From contig JAZLFR010000032.1 in NCBI GenBank assembly GCA_045615885.1, positions 24,221 to 88,220 on the forward strand: 64,000 bases of DNA. The letters are read 5' to 3'. Positions 42,436 to 51,195 of the stretch are shown one piece after another (position 1 is the stretch's first letter; each line of letters opens with the position of its first letter). This DNA is from UBA1765 sp045615885 (lineage in GTDB: Bacteria > Fibrobacterota > Fibrobacteria > Fibrobacterales > Fibrobacteraceae). The position numbers and the translations under genes were made by a program. The notes under the pieces were generated by a model that worked only from the letters and a program-made list of their open reading frames with translations, was not told where the DNA came from and did no database searches.

Positions 42436-43218
42436 TTAAAATTCAGTTGGTGCCGGGTTTGCGAAGGGGTCGTCTATGCTTTCTACGGTAATGTTGTAGT
42501 AAACATTTTCGCGGAGCTGGTCTTCAATGTAGAAGAGCGTGCCGCCTGTTGCGGAACCGCAGCCCGCGCATGCGCCCTGGTAGCGAATTTTCAAATGGCA
42601 TCCATTGTTTTCGAGCGCGATGATTTCAAGGTCTCCGCCGTCGCCCTGCAAAAGTCCACGAACCTTTTCGTGCATGCAGTCTTCAATGCGCTTGAGCTTT
42701 TCTTCGTCACTGAGGGCGAACCATTCCTTGTCGGCTTCGGCGCGGCCTTCTGCGGTCTGCGTGCGGTAGCGGATCTTTTCCATGGTTTCGCGGGCAACGA
42801 GTGCTACGGCCTTCTTTGGCGGGTAGGCTTCCACGATGTTTGCAATCAGGTTCTGCATCTGTGCAAGTTCAATCGCCGTTTCCGGGATGGCGCGCCTGTC
42901 TGGCGTGTCGCGGAGCTGCACTTCGATGTCTTCCACCTTGATGCTTGCGAGGTCTTCCACCTTCTTCTGCTGGATCATGGTGCAGAAGGTGTCGGCGAGC
43001 ACCGTGAAAATCGGGCCACCGTAGGTAAAGAAGCGGGTTTCCAAAATGATATCGGAATCCGGGTCGATCATCAGATAGACCTTGAGACTTGCTTCTTTGC
43101 AGTCTACAAGGGCGAGGCCTTTTTCGTCGGCTTCGATCTGGAAAATTGCTCCGCGGTATTTCGGAGACTTGGCTAATTGCACTGCTTTTTCGGAAAGCTG
43201 TAGAGATTCTTCGCTCAT
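42436..43218 (-). CDS. NifU-like protein: IscU-fold N-terminal part plus NFU domain
   Basis: 260-residue protein. The C-terminal NFU domain (about 177-250) carries the cluster-binding CxxC at 217-220 (GACAGCGS) after GDGGDLEII. The N-terminal 110 residues look like an IscU/SufE-type scaffold, but the usual YGCG motif reads TYGGP, so one ligand cysteine is lost; Cys40 and Cys79 remain. It may act as a cluster carrier rather than a primary scaffold. It is co-transcribed with sufB. TATCTT ends 7 bases before ATG, with no ribosome-binding site. Confidence 0.8.
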   Translation of the reverse strand: MSEESLQLSEKAVQLAKSPKYRGAIFQIEADEKGLALVDCKEASLKVYLMIDPDSDIILETRFFTYGGPIFTVLADTFCTMIQQKKVEDLASIKVEDIEVQLRDTPDRRAIPETAIELAQMQNLIANIVEAYPPKKAVALVARETMEKIRYRTQTAEGRAEADKEWFALSDEEKLKRIEDCMHEKVRGLLQGDGGDLEIIALENNGCHLKIRYQGACAGCGSATGGTLFYIEDQLRENVYYNITVESIDDPFANPAPTEF

Positions 43219-43266
43219 GGCGTAAAAGATAGCTTTTTAATAGGGTAAAGAGAATGACTAAAAAAG

Positions 43267-43298
43267 AAAGACCCCCTCCAATTGGAAGGGGTCTTTTT
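43267..43298. terminator. Terminator below the micro-gene
   Basis: Stem AAAGACCCC / GGGGTCTTT around a 12-base self-complementary loop (CTCCAATTGGAA). T runs lie on both strands, so on the minus strand it ends the transcript that holds the 19-residue ORF. Confidence 0.85.
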
Positions 43299-43346
43299 AC
43301 TTAAGGAGAAAGATCGTTTTTTACTCTAGTTTCGCAAGAATCCCGA

Positions 43347-43406
43347 CTAGTGGGCCTCTACATAGCGGAACTTTGCCAAGTGAAGGAAGATGCGAATGAG
43401 TAACAT
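43347..43406 (-). CDS. Candidate 19-residue micro-protein
   Basis: The ORF reads MLLIRIFLHLAKFRYVEAH. AAGGA lies 7 bases before ATG, and a -10-like TATGTT word lies further upstream. A terminator follows about 50 bases after the stop, and another terminator (43552-43582) isolates the unit from fabF. The peptide is hydrophobic then basic and could insert in a membrane, like a leader or type I toxin-like peptide. The region before it repeats TTTACC/GGTAA words (43455-43485), which look operator-like. No ORF above this size fits the transcript. Real expression is unproven. Confidence 0.45.
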   Translation of the reverse strand: MLLIRIFLHLAKFRYVEAH

Positions 43407-43551
43407 GTTAAATCCTTGTTTTTACTCCTATAACATATACTTTTTAAAGGTAAAAGGTTACTTTTTTTGGGTAAATTTTTTGAAAACTTTTGCTTTACTT
43501 TACTTGTAAATGGCCGTTTCTGTCTAATCCATTGAAAATCAACGGGTTGCA

Positions 43552-43582
43552 AAAAGGAGCGCGGCGAAGCCGCGCTCCTTTT
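43552..43582 (-). terminator. Terminator of fabF
   Basis: Perfect 14-bp stem (AAAAGGAGCGCGGC / GCCGCGCTCCTTTT) with a GAA loop, just after the minus-strand fabF stop. Confidence 0.9.
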
Positions 43583-43608
43583 CGTTTACAGTCAACAGTT
43601 GCTATGCT

Positions 43609-44862
43609 CTAGTCCTTGAACTTTTTCATGACGATTGCGCCGTTGTGACCGCCGAAGCCGAGGGAAACGGAAGCGAATGCCTTCATTTCGCCAAGGTATG
43701 GCTTTGGCAGGTAGTCAAGGTCGCAGCCCTGTTCCAAGTCCGGATTTTCAAGGTTCAAGGTTTGCGGGTAGAAGTTATCCTGCATGCCCTTGAGACTGAT
43801 GATTGCTTCGATTGCACCTGCAGCGCCAACAAGGTGACCTGTCATGGACTTTGTAGAAGAAACCTTGAGCTTGTAAGCGTGTTCGCCGAATGCAAGCTTG
43901 AGCATCTTGGTTTCTGCTGCGTCGTTCAGCTTTGTAGAAGTGCCGTGGGCATTGTAGTAATCAATGTCTGTCGGGAGCATTTCGGCGTCCTTCAAGGCAC
44001 GGGTAAGGGCTGCTGCGCCACCAAGTCCATCTGGATGCGGGCTAGTGATGTGGTAGGCATCGCTAGAGGCACCGAAGCCAGCGAATTCCGCATAGATCTT
44101 TGCACCACGCTTGCGGGCGTGTTCCAGTTCTTCGAGCACGAGAATGCCTGCGCCTTCACCCATGATGAATCCTTCACGGTCCTTGTCGAACGGGCGGCTT
44201 GCGCGCTTCGGGTCGTCGTTGAAGGAGTGGGCGAGTGCATGCATGCCGTTGAAGGAACTGATGCTAAAGCCTGTGATTGCAGATTCTGCACCGCCAGCAA
44301 GGCAGATGTCCAAACGGCCGGAACGGATCAGGTCAAGACCTGCGCCGAGGGCATCAGTGCCCGAGGCGCAAGCGGTGGCAAGGGTCCATGCCGGGCCTGT
44401 AATGCCAAGCTTCATGCTGACATTTGCGGCACCTTCGTTTGCAATGAACATCGGAACGGCAAGCGGCGGAACGCGGTTAGCGCCATGGTTAAAGTACTTG
44501 TCGTAGGCGTTTTCGATAACGTCGAAACCGGTGAGGCCGTTACCAACCATAATGCCCGTGCGTTCTGCTGCAAGGGTTTCCTTCTTGAGGCCTGCGTCCT
44601 GAATTGCTTCATAGCTTGCAGAAAGAAGGAACTGGGTGAAACGTGCCATGCGACGGCATTCGCGGCTATCCATACCGTGTTCTTCCGGGAGGAAGTTCTT
44701 GACTTCGGCTGCAATCTGCACGGCGAGGTTGGAGGCGTCAAACAGTGTAATTTTGTCTACGCCGCATTCGCCATTCTTGATAGCTTTCCAAGTGTCATTT
44801 ACGGTATTGCCTACTGGTGTAACTGCACCAAGGCCTGTCACTACGATTCTACGCTTGCTCAT
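43609..44862 (-). CDS. fabF: Beta-ketoacyl-ACP synthase II
   Basis: Condenses malonyl-ACP with growing acyl-ACP in fatty-acid elongation. The 417-residue product has nucleophile Cys165 in TACASGTDALG, the two catalytic histidines in NAHGTSTKLND and MTGHLVGAAGA, and the C-terminal FGGHNGAIV. AAAGGA lies 6 bases before ATG. No acpP or fabG neighbour is present; the acyl-CoA synthetase upstream is separated by a repeat-filled gap. Confidence 0.96.
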   Translation of the reverse strand: MSKRRIVVTGLGAVTPVGNTVNDTWKAIKNGECGVDKITLFDASNLAVQIAAEVKNFLPEEHGMDSRECRRMARFTQFLLSASYEAIQDAGLKKETLAAERTGIMVGNGLTGFDVIENAYDKYFNHGANRVPPLAVPMFIANEGAANVSMKLGITGPAWTLATACASGTDALGAGLDLIRSGRLDICLAGGAESAITGFSISSFNGMHALAHSFNDDPKRASRPFDKDREGFIMGEGAGILVLEELEHARKRGAKIYAEFAGFGASSDAYHITSPHPDGLGGAAALTRALKDAEMLPTDIDYYNAHGTSTKLNDAAETKMLKLAFGEHAYKLKVSSTKSMTGHLVGAAGAIEAIISLKGMQDNFYPQTLNLENPDLEQGCDLDYLPKPYLGEMKAFASVSLGFGGHNGAIVMKKFKD

Positions 44863-44959
44863 GTTTATCCTTTTTTAAGATGCAAGATCAAGATGCAAGA
44901 TGCAAGAAATTTTATTTTCAAAATCAAGCATCTTAAATCTAATCTTATTTCATATTCCT

Positions 44960-45181
44960 AGAATTCTAGAATCTGGAGAACAGGAGGCTGGAATCAGGTC
45001 GCACCTTCGGTGCTTGAGGCGTGAGGTCGTTCGCTGCGCTCTCTTTGAGGTAATTAAGAAGCAAGAGTACAGAAGATAAAAACCTGAAAATTGTAATTAC
45101 AATTTCTCTCGTCTCTCGTCTGTAGGGCCAAAGGCCCGTTCTCTCGTCTATCTACACCCTATACCCTAGATCCTAGCCCCT
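44960..45181. repeat. Largest heptamer/hairpin mosaic
   Basis: In order: six units of AGAATTC, TAGAATC, TGGAGAA, CAGGAGG, CTGGAAT, CAGGTCG (44960-45001); hairpin GCACC-TTC-GGTGC; TTGAGGC and GTGAGGT; another GC-rich insert; an 18-base palindrome (AAATTGTAATTACAATTT, 45088-45105); TCTCGTC x2; hairpin GGGCC-AAA-GGCCC (45125-45137); TCTCGTC; then ACACCCT, ATACCCT, AGATCCT, AGCCCCT. The last four are complements of the words after pal. No gene is seen in 44863-45187. Confidence 0.88.
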
Positions 45182-45187
45182 AATTCC

Positions 45188-46885
45188 CTACTTGTCAAAT
45201 TTCGGAGCGTCATCCTCTGACTTACCCTTGTCCTTGTTGCGGATAGCTGCGTGCTTGATTTTACCGCTAATGGTCTTCGGGAGTTCTGCTACGAATTCAA
45301 TAATGCGCGGGCTCTTGTAAGCTGCACTTACCTGCTTCGTAAACATCTGGATGTCTGCTGCGAGTTCCTTGGTTGCCTCGTAGCCCTTCTGGAGCACGAT
45401 GGTAGCCTTAACGACCTGGTTACGCATACGGTCATCCACGCCTGTAACGGCGCATTCAAGGACTGCCGGATGCTGGTGCAAGGTGCTTTCTACTTCGAAC
45501 GGGCTCACGCGATAACCACTGGTCTTGATAAGGTCGTCGGAACGGCCTACGAACCAGAAGTAACCATCTTCATCGCGCCAGGCGGTATCGCCTGTGCGGT
45601 AGAGACCTTCGCAGAAAACGCTTTCCGTGAGCTTCTGGTCGCGATAGTAACCTGCGAAAAGACCGAACGGGCGGCCCTTTTCAACATGGATCACGATGTC
45701 GCCAACATCGCCCGGCTTTGTGGAATTGCCTTCGCTATCTACAATGTCGATGTCGTAGCCAGGTGCTGGCTTACCCATGGAACCTGGGCGCGGAGCCATC
45801 CACGGGAAGTTACCGACTGCGAGGGTGCTTTCTGTTTGGCCATAGCCTTCACGCATTGAAATGCCGGTCTTTGCCTTGAACTTGTTGAAGATGTCTGCAT
45901 TCAGGGCTTCGCCAGCCGTGGTGCAGTAAACAAGGCTCGAAAGATCGTACTTTGAAAAATCCTGCTGCAACAAGTAACGGTACACTGTCGGAGGAGCGCA
46001 GAACGTGGTGACCTTGTACTTGGCCATCATTTCAAGCATCTTGCTTGGAACAAAGCCGAGCATGTCGTACACGAAAATTGCAGAACCTGCGATCCACTGG
46101 CCGTAGATCTTGCCCCACATTGCCTTTGCCCAGCCGGTTTCTGCGACTGTCAGGTGGCGGCCGTTTTCGACAACGTTCTGCCAGTACTTGGCGGTAACGA
46201 TGTGGCCGAGCGGGTATGCGAAATTATGCTGTACCATCTTCGGGTAGCTGGAAGTACCGGAAGTGAAGTACAAGATCATAATGTCTTCGTTCTTTGTTGC
46301 ATAAATGCCCTGCGGGCGTTCAAATTCATCAGAGGCGTCATTAAATACGTTATAGAAGTTCTTCCAACCTGGGCGAGCTGTGTTACCGATTGTAACAAGA
46401 TGCTTGACGGAAGGGGATGCCGGCATGGCTGCTTCGATCTGTTCCTGGAGTTCAGGAGCGTCGTAAGTCACGATCATCTTGATGCTTGCGGCGTTTGTGC
46501 GGTACTCGATGTCCTTTGTAAGGAGCATGTTCGTAGCGGGCACGGCGATCGCGCCAATGCGGTGGAGAGCAAGCAGGTAGAACCAGAATTCGTAATGGCG
46601 GCGGAGAATGAGCATCACTGCGTCACCCTTCTTGATGCCAAGGAACTTCAGGTAGTTCGCTGTCTTGTTCGAGGCTTCCTTCAAATCCTTGAAGGTAAAG
46701 ATCTTTTCTTGATTATCGTCATCGATCCAGACCATTGCTTCCTTGTTCGGGTCGAGTTCCGCATAGCGGTCCACGACGTCGTAAGCGAAGTTGAAATCGT
46801 CTGGAATGTGGATGGCGAATTTTTCTTTCAGCTCCTCGTACGATTCGTACGAAGTCTGACTTAGGAATTCATCCAATAACGTCAT
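45188..46885 (-). CDS. Acyl-CoA synthetase (AMP-forming), medium/short-chain type
   Basis: Activates a carboxylic acid to its CoA thioester through an acyl-AMP. The 565-residue product has the AMP-binding motif YFTSGTSSYPKM, the adenine motif GYGQTE, the hinge YRTGDTAWRDEDGYFWFVGR and the catalytic Lys in PKTISGKIKH. Layout and GETGWAKA-like AETGWAKAMWG recall the ACSM group. In rumen fibre digesters such enzymes could activate branched volatile acids; that is inference. AAAGG lies 8 bases before ATG. Confidence 0.88.
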   Translation of the reverse strand: MTLLDEFLSQTSYESYEELKEKFAIHIPDDFNFAYDVVDRYAELDPNKEAMVWIDDDNQEKIFTFKDLKEASNKTANYLKFLGIKKGDAVMLILRRHYEFWFYLLALHRIGAIAVPATNMLLTKDIEYRTNAASIKMIVTYDAPELQEQIEAAMPASPSVKHLVTIGNTARPGWKNFYNVFNDASDEFERPQGIYATKNEDIMILYFTSGTSSYPKMVQHNFAYPLGHIVTAKYWQNVVENGRHLTVAETGWAKAMWGKIYGQWIAGSAIFVYDMLGFVPSKMLEMMAKYKVTTFCAPPTVYRYLLQQDFSKYDLSSLVYCTTAGEALNADIFNKFKAKTGISMREGYGQTESTLAVGNFPWMAPRPGSMGKPAPGYDIDIVDSEGNSTKPGDVGDIVIHVEKGRPFGLFAGYYRDQKLTESVFCEGLYRTGDTAWRDEDGYFWFVGRSDDLIKTSGYRVSPFEVESTLHQHPAVLECAVTGVDDRMRNQVVKATIVLQKGYEATKELAADIQMFTKQVSAAYKSPRIIEFVAELPKTISGKIKHAAIRNKDKGKSEDDAPKFDK

Positions 46886-46944
46886 TTAATTAACCTTTCT
46901 AGTTATCAATGAGAGTTTGTAATGCGTGTAGTTTATTAGGGGTT

Positions 46945-46981
46945 CGTTCCGCATAGCTATCGGAACGGGCGAAATTTCGCC
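46945..46981. other. Two hairpins in the acyl-CoA synthetase / pcrA divergent gap
   Basis: CGTTCCG / CGGAACG (46945-46967) and the perfect palindrome GGCGAAATTTCGCC (46968-46981) stand side by side. They may be part of the acyl-CoA synthetase leader or hairpin modules of the repeat families. Nothing coding is seen in 46886-47139. Confidence 0.5.
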
Positions 46982-47086
46982 GCACCATAATGTAGAAATC
47001 TTGTGGGTTAATGGTTTTTAGTTTTTTGAAAAACATACGCTATTATATATAGGGGAGCTTCTTAAAAGGGAAGTTTCTTTGGCTGG

Positions 47087-47115
47087 TTTACATAAATTAC
47101 CGTTTTTTCTAAATT
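47087..47115 (+). promoter_or_regulatory. pcrA promoter
   Basis: TTTACA (47087-47092), a 17-base spacer and TAAATT (47110-47115). Initiation near 47122 leaves a short leader with TTTAGGAG before ATG. Confidence 0.75.
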
Positions 47116-47139
47116 GCACCCGTATTTTTAGGAGCAATT

Positions 47140-49614
47140 ATGGCAATCGTCGATGTTGAGGTTTTGAATAAGGAACTGAATTCGATTCAGGCAAAGGCCG
47201 CGTCCAATACAGATGGCGCAATGCTTATTCTCGCCGGTGCAGGCTCCGGCAAAACGCGCACGATTACCTACAAGATTGCACACCTTGTTTCTGCAAAGCA
47301 GGTGGACCCGCGCCGCATTCTGGCGGTGACGTTCACGAACAAGGCCGCTCGCGAAATGAAGGAGCGAATCCAGAAGATTCTTGGGGCGCGCGTGAACCTT
47401 GAATGGATGGGCACGTTCCATTCCATGTGCGTGCGCATTTTGCGTTTGTGCCTTTCTAAACCGCAGATTACGCAGGCCCTCGGCTGGACCACGATGAACG
47501 GCAACTTCACGATTTACGACGATGACGACCAGAAACGCATTGTGCGTGACATTTTGAAGGCCGACAAGGGCGAAGCTTTTGAAGCGGCAGACATCAAGAA
47601 GGTCCGCAGTGCGATTTCGCATTACAAGAATACCGTAATGAAGGTCCGCCAGGCCGACGGCTCCTACAAACTGCTTTTGCAGACTCCAGAAATCGTGATG
47701 TCGAATGCGGAGTTCAAGGACCAGGAAATCATGGCCGACTATTACCAAAAGTATCAGAAGAAGCTGCAGGAATCCGATGCCTTCGACTTTGACGATTTGC
47801 TTTTGAAGACCGTGGATTTGTTCCAGAAGCTGCCAATGATTGCCGCCCAGTTTGCAAACCGTTTTGAATATGTGTTCGTAGATGAATACCAGGACACGAA
47901 CGATGTGCAGTATGAACTTTTGAAGCTCTTGACCGATGGCAATAGGAATGTTACCGTGGTCGGCGACGACGACCAGAGCATCTATGGCTGGCGCGGCGCA
48001 AATATCGAAATCATCCGTAACTTCCACAAGGACTTTAGTCCGGTCGAAATCGTAAAGCTTGAACAGAATTACCGTTCCACATCGAACATCGTTCGTGGTG
48101 CAGGTTCCGTGATTGCCCACAACGAGCGCCCTGCAGAAATGCAGAAGAATGTGTTCTCGAAGGAAGAGGCCGGCGACCCGATTGTCGTTACCTACTTGGG
48201 CGATGACCGTTCCGAAGCCGAAAAAATTGCAGCGCGCATTTTGGAAATGGGCAAGGAGAACTATGCGGAAACGGCTGTGTTCTACAGAACGAACGCCCAG
48301 TCCCGCGTCCTTGAAAAGGCTCTGAACGATAAGCGTATTCCGAACGTGATTTTTGGAGGAACCCGCTTCTGGGACCGCAAGGAAATCAAGGATGTGCTTG
48401 CATACCTTCGACTTGTTGCAAACCCGCGTGACGATGCTGCACTCTTCCGCATTTTGAATGTGCCGCCGCGCGCAATCGGCAAGACGACTGCTGACCAGTT
48501 GCAAGAAAATGCGATGACGAACGACATCTCTGTGTGGGAAGTCATTGAGAACAGTTTGAATTCCCTTGGCCGCAGCGCTCCGAAGATTGCCGTGTTCCGT
48601 GACTTGATCGTGGGCTTGCGCGAAGAGGTTGCAAGTGGCGAAGTTCCGCTGCCAATTCTTGCAGAACATGTCATTCAAAATACGCATTACAAGGAATTCC
48701 TTGAAAAGGAAGACGAAACGACGGCCGATGACCGCAAGGGCAACCTTGATGAACTTGTGAATGCAATCCGTGAATTTGACGAAGAACATCCGGATGCGAC
48801 GCTCGAATCGTTCCTGCAGGATATTTCCCTTTTGACTGATGCAGACAAGAAGGTGGAAAACGCAGCGGAGCGCGTGACGCTCATGACCATGCACATGGCG
48901 AAGGGCCTTGAATTCAAGCATGTGCACATTGGCGGCTGCGATGAAAACGTGTTCCCGCTCATGCGCGGTTCCAGCATGATGACGCCGCAGGAACAGCGTG
49001 CGCAAATGGAAGAGGAACGCCGCCTGTTCTATGTCGGTTGCACCCGTGCAAAGAAAAAGCTTTTCTTGTACCACACCCGCAGCCGTTTTTTGAATGGCGC
49101 CGTGCAGATGCTTGAACCGTCCAGGTTCCTTGAAGAAATGGACCCGTCCGTTGTCGATGTCCGCGAGGAATATGGCGATGTGAACGGAGTTAGAATGTTT
49201 GATGATTCACCCCGTTCAAGCTACACAAGGCAATCTAGCTTTACAACGACCGGCTCCATTCAGCGTGGCTTTTCGTATGAGCGCCCGCAGCAGCGCTCTG
49301 GCTCGTTCGGTTCCCGCGGTTCCAGCTTTGGCCGCTCGGCAGCCCTTGGCGGAGCGGGCAAGTCGCAGCGCATTGTGTATGGCAAGAATGGGCCTGTCGT
49401 GCCGAAGGCAAATTCCGTGCCGAAGGCTGAACCGCGCGTGGAATACGATGATCCGCTGCACCCGGGCGTCAAGGTCCGCCATGCTAAATATGGCGTTGGC
49501 GTTTTGCTCAAAAAGACTGGCTCCGGCGAAAACATGCGTGCCGATGTTCGCTTTACCGATGGTACGGTAAAGACGCTTGTCTTAAAGTTTGCTGGACTTC
49601 AAATTATTGGCTAG
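47140..49614 (+). CDS. pcrA: ATP-dependent DNA helicase PcrA/UvrD
   Basis: 3'-5' superfamily 1 helicase for repair and replication. The 824-residue product has Walker A in AGAGSGKTRT (32-41), motif II VDEYQDTND, motif III GDDDQSIYGWRGA and motif VI YVGCTRAKKKLFLY. After a Ser/Gly/Arg-rich linker (about 690-770) comes the C-terminal Tudor-like module (HPGVKVRHAKYGVGVLL) that links PcrA to RNA polymerase. AGGAG precedes ATG. Confidence 0.95.
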   Translation: MAIVDVEVLNKELNSIQAKAASNTDGAMLILAGAGSGKTRTITYKIAHLVSAKQVDPRRILAVTFTNKAAREMKERIQKILGARVNLEWMGTFHSMCVRILRLCLSKPQITQALGWTTMNGNFTIYDDDDQKRIVRDILKADKGEAFEAADIKKVRSAISHYKNTVMKVRQADGSYKLLLQTPEIVMSNAEFKDQEIMADYYQKYQKKLQESDAFDFDDLLLKTVDLFQKLPMIAAQFANRFEYVFVDEYQDTNDVQYELLKLLTDGNRNVTVVGDDDQSIYGWRGANIEIIRNFHKDFSPVEIVKLEQNYRSTSNIVRGAGSVIAHNERPAEMQKNVFSKEEAGDPIVVTYLGDDRSEAEKIAARILEMGKENYAETAVFYRTNAQSRVLEKALNDKRIPNVIFGGTRFWDRKEIKDVLAYLRLVANPRDDAALFRILNVPPRAIGKTTADQLQENAMTNDISVWEVIENSLNSLGRSAPKIAVFRDLIVGLREEVASGEVPLPILAEHVIQNTHYKEFLEKEDETTADDRKGNLDELVNAIREFDEEHPDATLESFLQDISLLTDADKKVENAAERVTLMTMHMAKGLEFKHVHIGGCDENVFPLMRGSSMMTPQEQRAQMEEERRLFYVGCTRAKKKLFLYHTRSRFLNGAVQMLEPSRFLEEMDPSVVDVREEYGDVNGVRMFDDSPRSSYTRQSSFTTTGSIQRGFSYERPQQRSGSFGSRGSSFGRSAALGGAGKSQRIVYGKNGPVVPKANSVPKAEPRVEYDDPLHPGVKVRHAKYGVGVLLKKTGSGENMRADVRFTDGTVKTLVLKFAGLQIIG

Positions 49615-49647
49615 CATTCTCGGCATCAATTTTTGTACCTTTAGACC

Positions 49648-51153
49648 ATGAAACTTTTTCGTGGTCTTTTTTTGTTTTTAGCCTTGCCCGCATTTGTGCT
49701 TGCAACGGCAAAACCGACTTTCAAGGTTTTTGACGATGGGCATTTGTTAAAGCCCTTGTCTTCAATTAAGCTTGATGCTGAAATTGCAGCATTCATGCCT
49801 GGTGAAAACAGGCTGTTTGTGGTTGGCGGCAATACACTTTCTGTTGTTGATTTTCGTGACCCTGCTAAAATAAAGGTGATGCGTTCCTATGAATTGGGTG
49901 AAGAAATTTCTAGTGTTTCTGTAACGGGCAATATCGTTGCCGTGGCGCAGCCTGGCGAAAACGGTCGTGAAGGAACCTTGAAGCTTTTTGAATACGCCGC
50001 CGATTCTTTGAAGGAACTGTTCAGTAGCAAAACATGCAATACTCTTGACATGATCACATTTACGCCAGATGGCAAAAAGCTTGTGGGTGCCTGTGAAGGG
50101 GAACGCGCAAAAGACCAGTCTGTAGATGCGAAGGGCCTTGTGCTTGTGGCAAGTTTTGAAAATGGCTTTGCAAAACCAAATATCAAGTTGCTTGGCTTTG
50201 AACATTTCGACCCGAGAGAACTTATAAAGGCTGGAGTCCGAAATGGCTATGGAGCTTCTCCGAGTCTTTTACAGGCTTTGGAACCGGAATATGTTACCGT
50301 TTCTGAAGATTCGAAAACTGCCTGGGTGAGCCTGCAAGAAAACAATGCTATGGCCCGTGTGGACTTGCAGAAAGATAGGATCGATAGTGTCTTTGCGCTT
50401 GGCTATATGGATTTTTCAAAAGTTCCTGTGGCTGTGCGCAGCGGCAAGGAAATCGTGTTTGAAAACTTGCCTTTGTTTGGCATGCGTCAGCCGGACGGCA
50501 TTGCGGTAAAGACAATTGACGGCGTTCCGTATGTTTTTACAGCAGACGAAGGTGCCGACATGCAGGGGGATTCTTTTTCTGATTCAGAAAACATTGCAAG
50601 CAAGTTGAAAAGAGGCGAACTGGACGAAACCGTTTTTAATAAAAATGTGCAGGATGCTTTAGAAAAAGTGGACCTTTCAAAGGACCGTTGCGGAACAAGG
50701 AACGGCAAGGATACTTGCGCCTTTGTTTATGGAACGCGTTCCTTTAGCATTTTCAACGGCAATACCGGGGACCTTGTCTGGACAAGCAACGACATGATTG
50801 AAAAGAAAATGGCCGAAGTGACCCCGGAGTTTTTCAACTGGAATGCAAAGAAGAACAAGATCAAGGTGAATGCCCGCAGCGGTGACAAGGGGTCAAGCCC
50901 TGAATCCGTTGTAATCGGCGAAGTCGGCAAAAAACGCTATGCCTTTGTCGGGCTTGAACGAATGAGCGGAGTCGTCGCCTTCGATGTTACTGACCCGAAA
51001 AATCCAAAATACGCATCGTATTATATGACTCCGGAACACCGTGGCCCCGAAGGAATGTTGTTTATTCCTGCTCAAAAAAGCCCTATTGATAAACCGATTT
51101 TGGTTGTTTGCTATGAATTTTCTTCCAATTTGACGATTTATGAGGTCAAATAG
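49648..51153 (+). CDS. Secreted beta-propeller protein, choice-of-anchor I type
   Basis: 501-residue exported protein of unknown role. Signal peptide LFRGLFLFLALPAFVLA. Words EPEYVTVSEDSKTAWVSLQE, MRQPDGIAV, RSGDKGSSPESV and GLERMSGVVAFDVTDPKNPK are typical of the choice-of-anchor I / alkaline-phosphatase-like propeller family. There is no C-terminal anchor. Two cysteines (GTRNGKDTC segment) may pair. TACCTT ends 6 bases before ATG and no ribosome-binding site is seen. Confidence 0.8.
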   Translation: MKLFRGLFLFLALPAFVLATAKPTFKVFDDGHLLKPLSSIKLDAEIAAFMPGENRLFVVGGNTLSVVDFRDPAKIKVMRSYELGEEISSVSVTGNIVAVAQPGENGREGTLKLFEYAADSLKELFSSKTCNTLDMITFTPDGKKLVGACEGERAKDQSVDAKGLVLVASFENGFAKPNIKLLGFEHFDPRELIKAGVRNGYGASPSLLQALEPEYVTVSEDSKTAWVSLQENNAMARVDLQKDRIDSVFALGYMDFSKVPVAVRSGKEIVFENLPLFGMRQPDGIAVKTIDGVPYVFTADEGADMQGDSFSDSENIASKLKRGELDETVFNKNVQDALEKVDLSKDRCGTRNGKDTCAFVYGTRSFSIFNGNTGDLVWTSNDMIEKKMAEVTPEFFNWNAKKNKIKVNARSGDKGSSPESVVIGEVGKKRYAFVGLERMSGVVAFDVTDPKNPKYASYYMTPEHRGPEGMLFIPAQKSPIDKPILVVCYEFSSNLTIYEVK

Positions 51154-51195
51154 CCTTATCTGATTGAAAATTTTTTTCTACATTGTGGCCCGTCT

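Noticed and set aside
43358..43552. 64-residue minus-strand ORF overlapping the micro-gene
   Set aside because: It spans the fabF terminator and promoter-like AT-rich region, with no ribosome-binding site and a low-complexity product.
51164..51184. Promoter of the M23 peptidase gene (TTGAAA with TACATT)
   Set aside because: The spacing is only 9 bases, too short for a normal promoter. The real start remains unknown.
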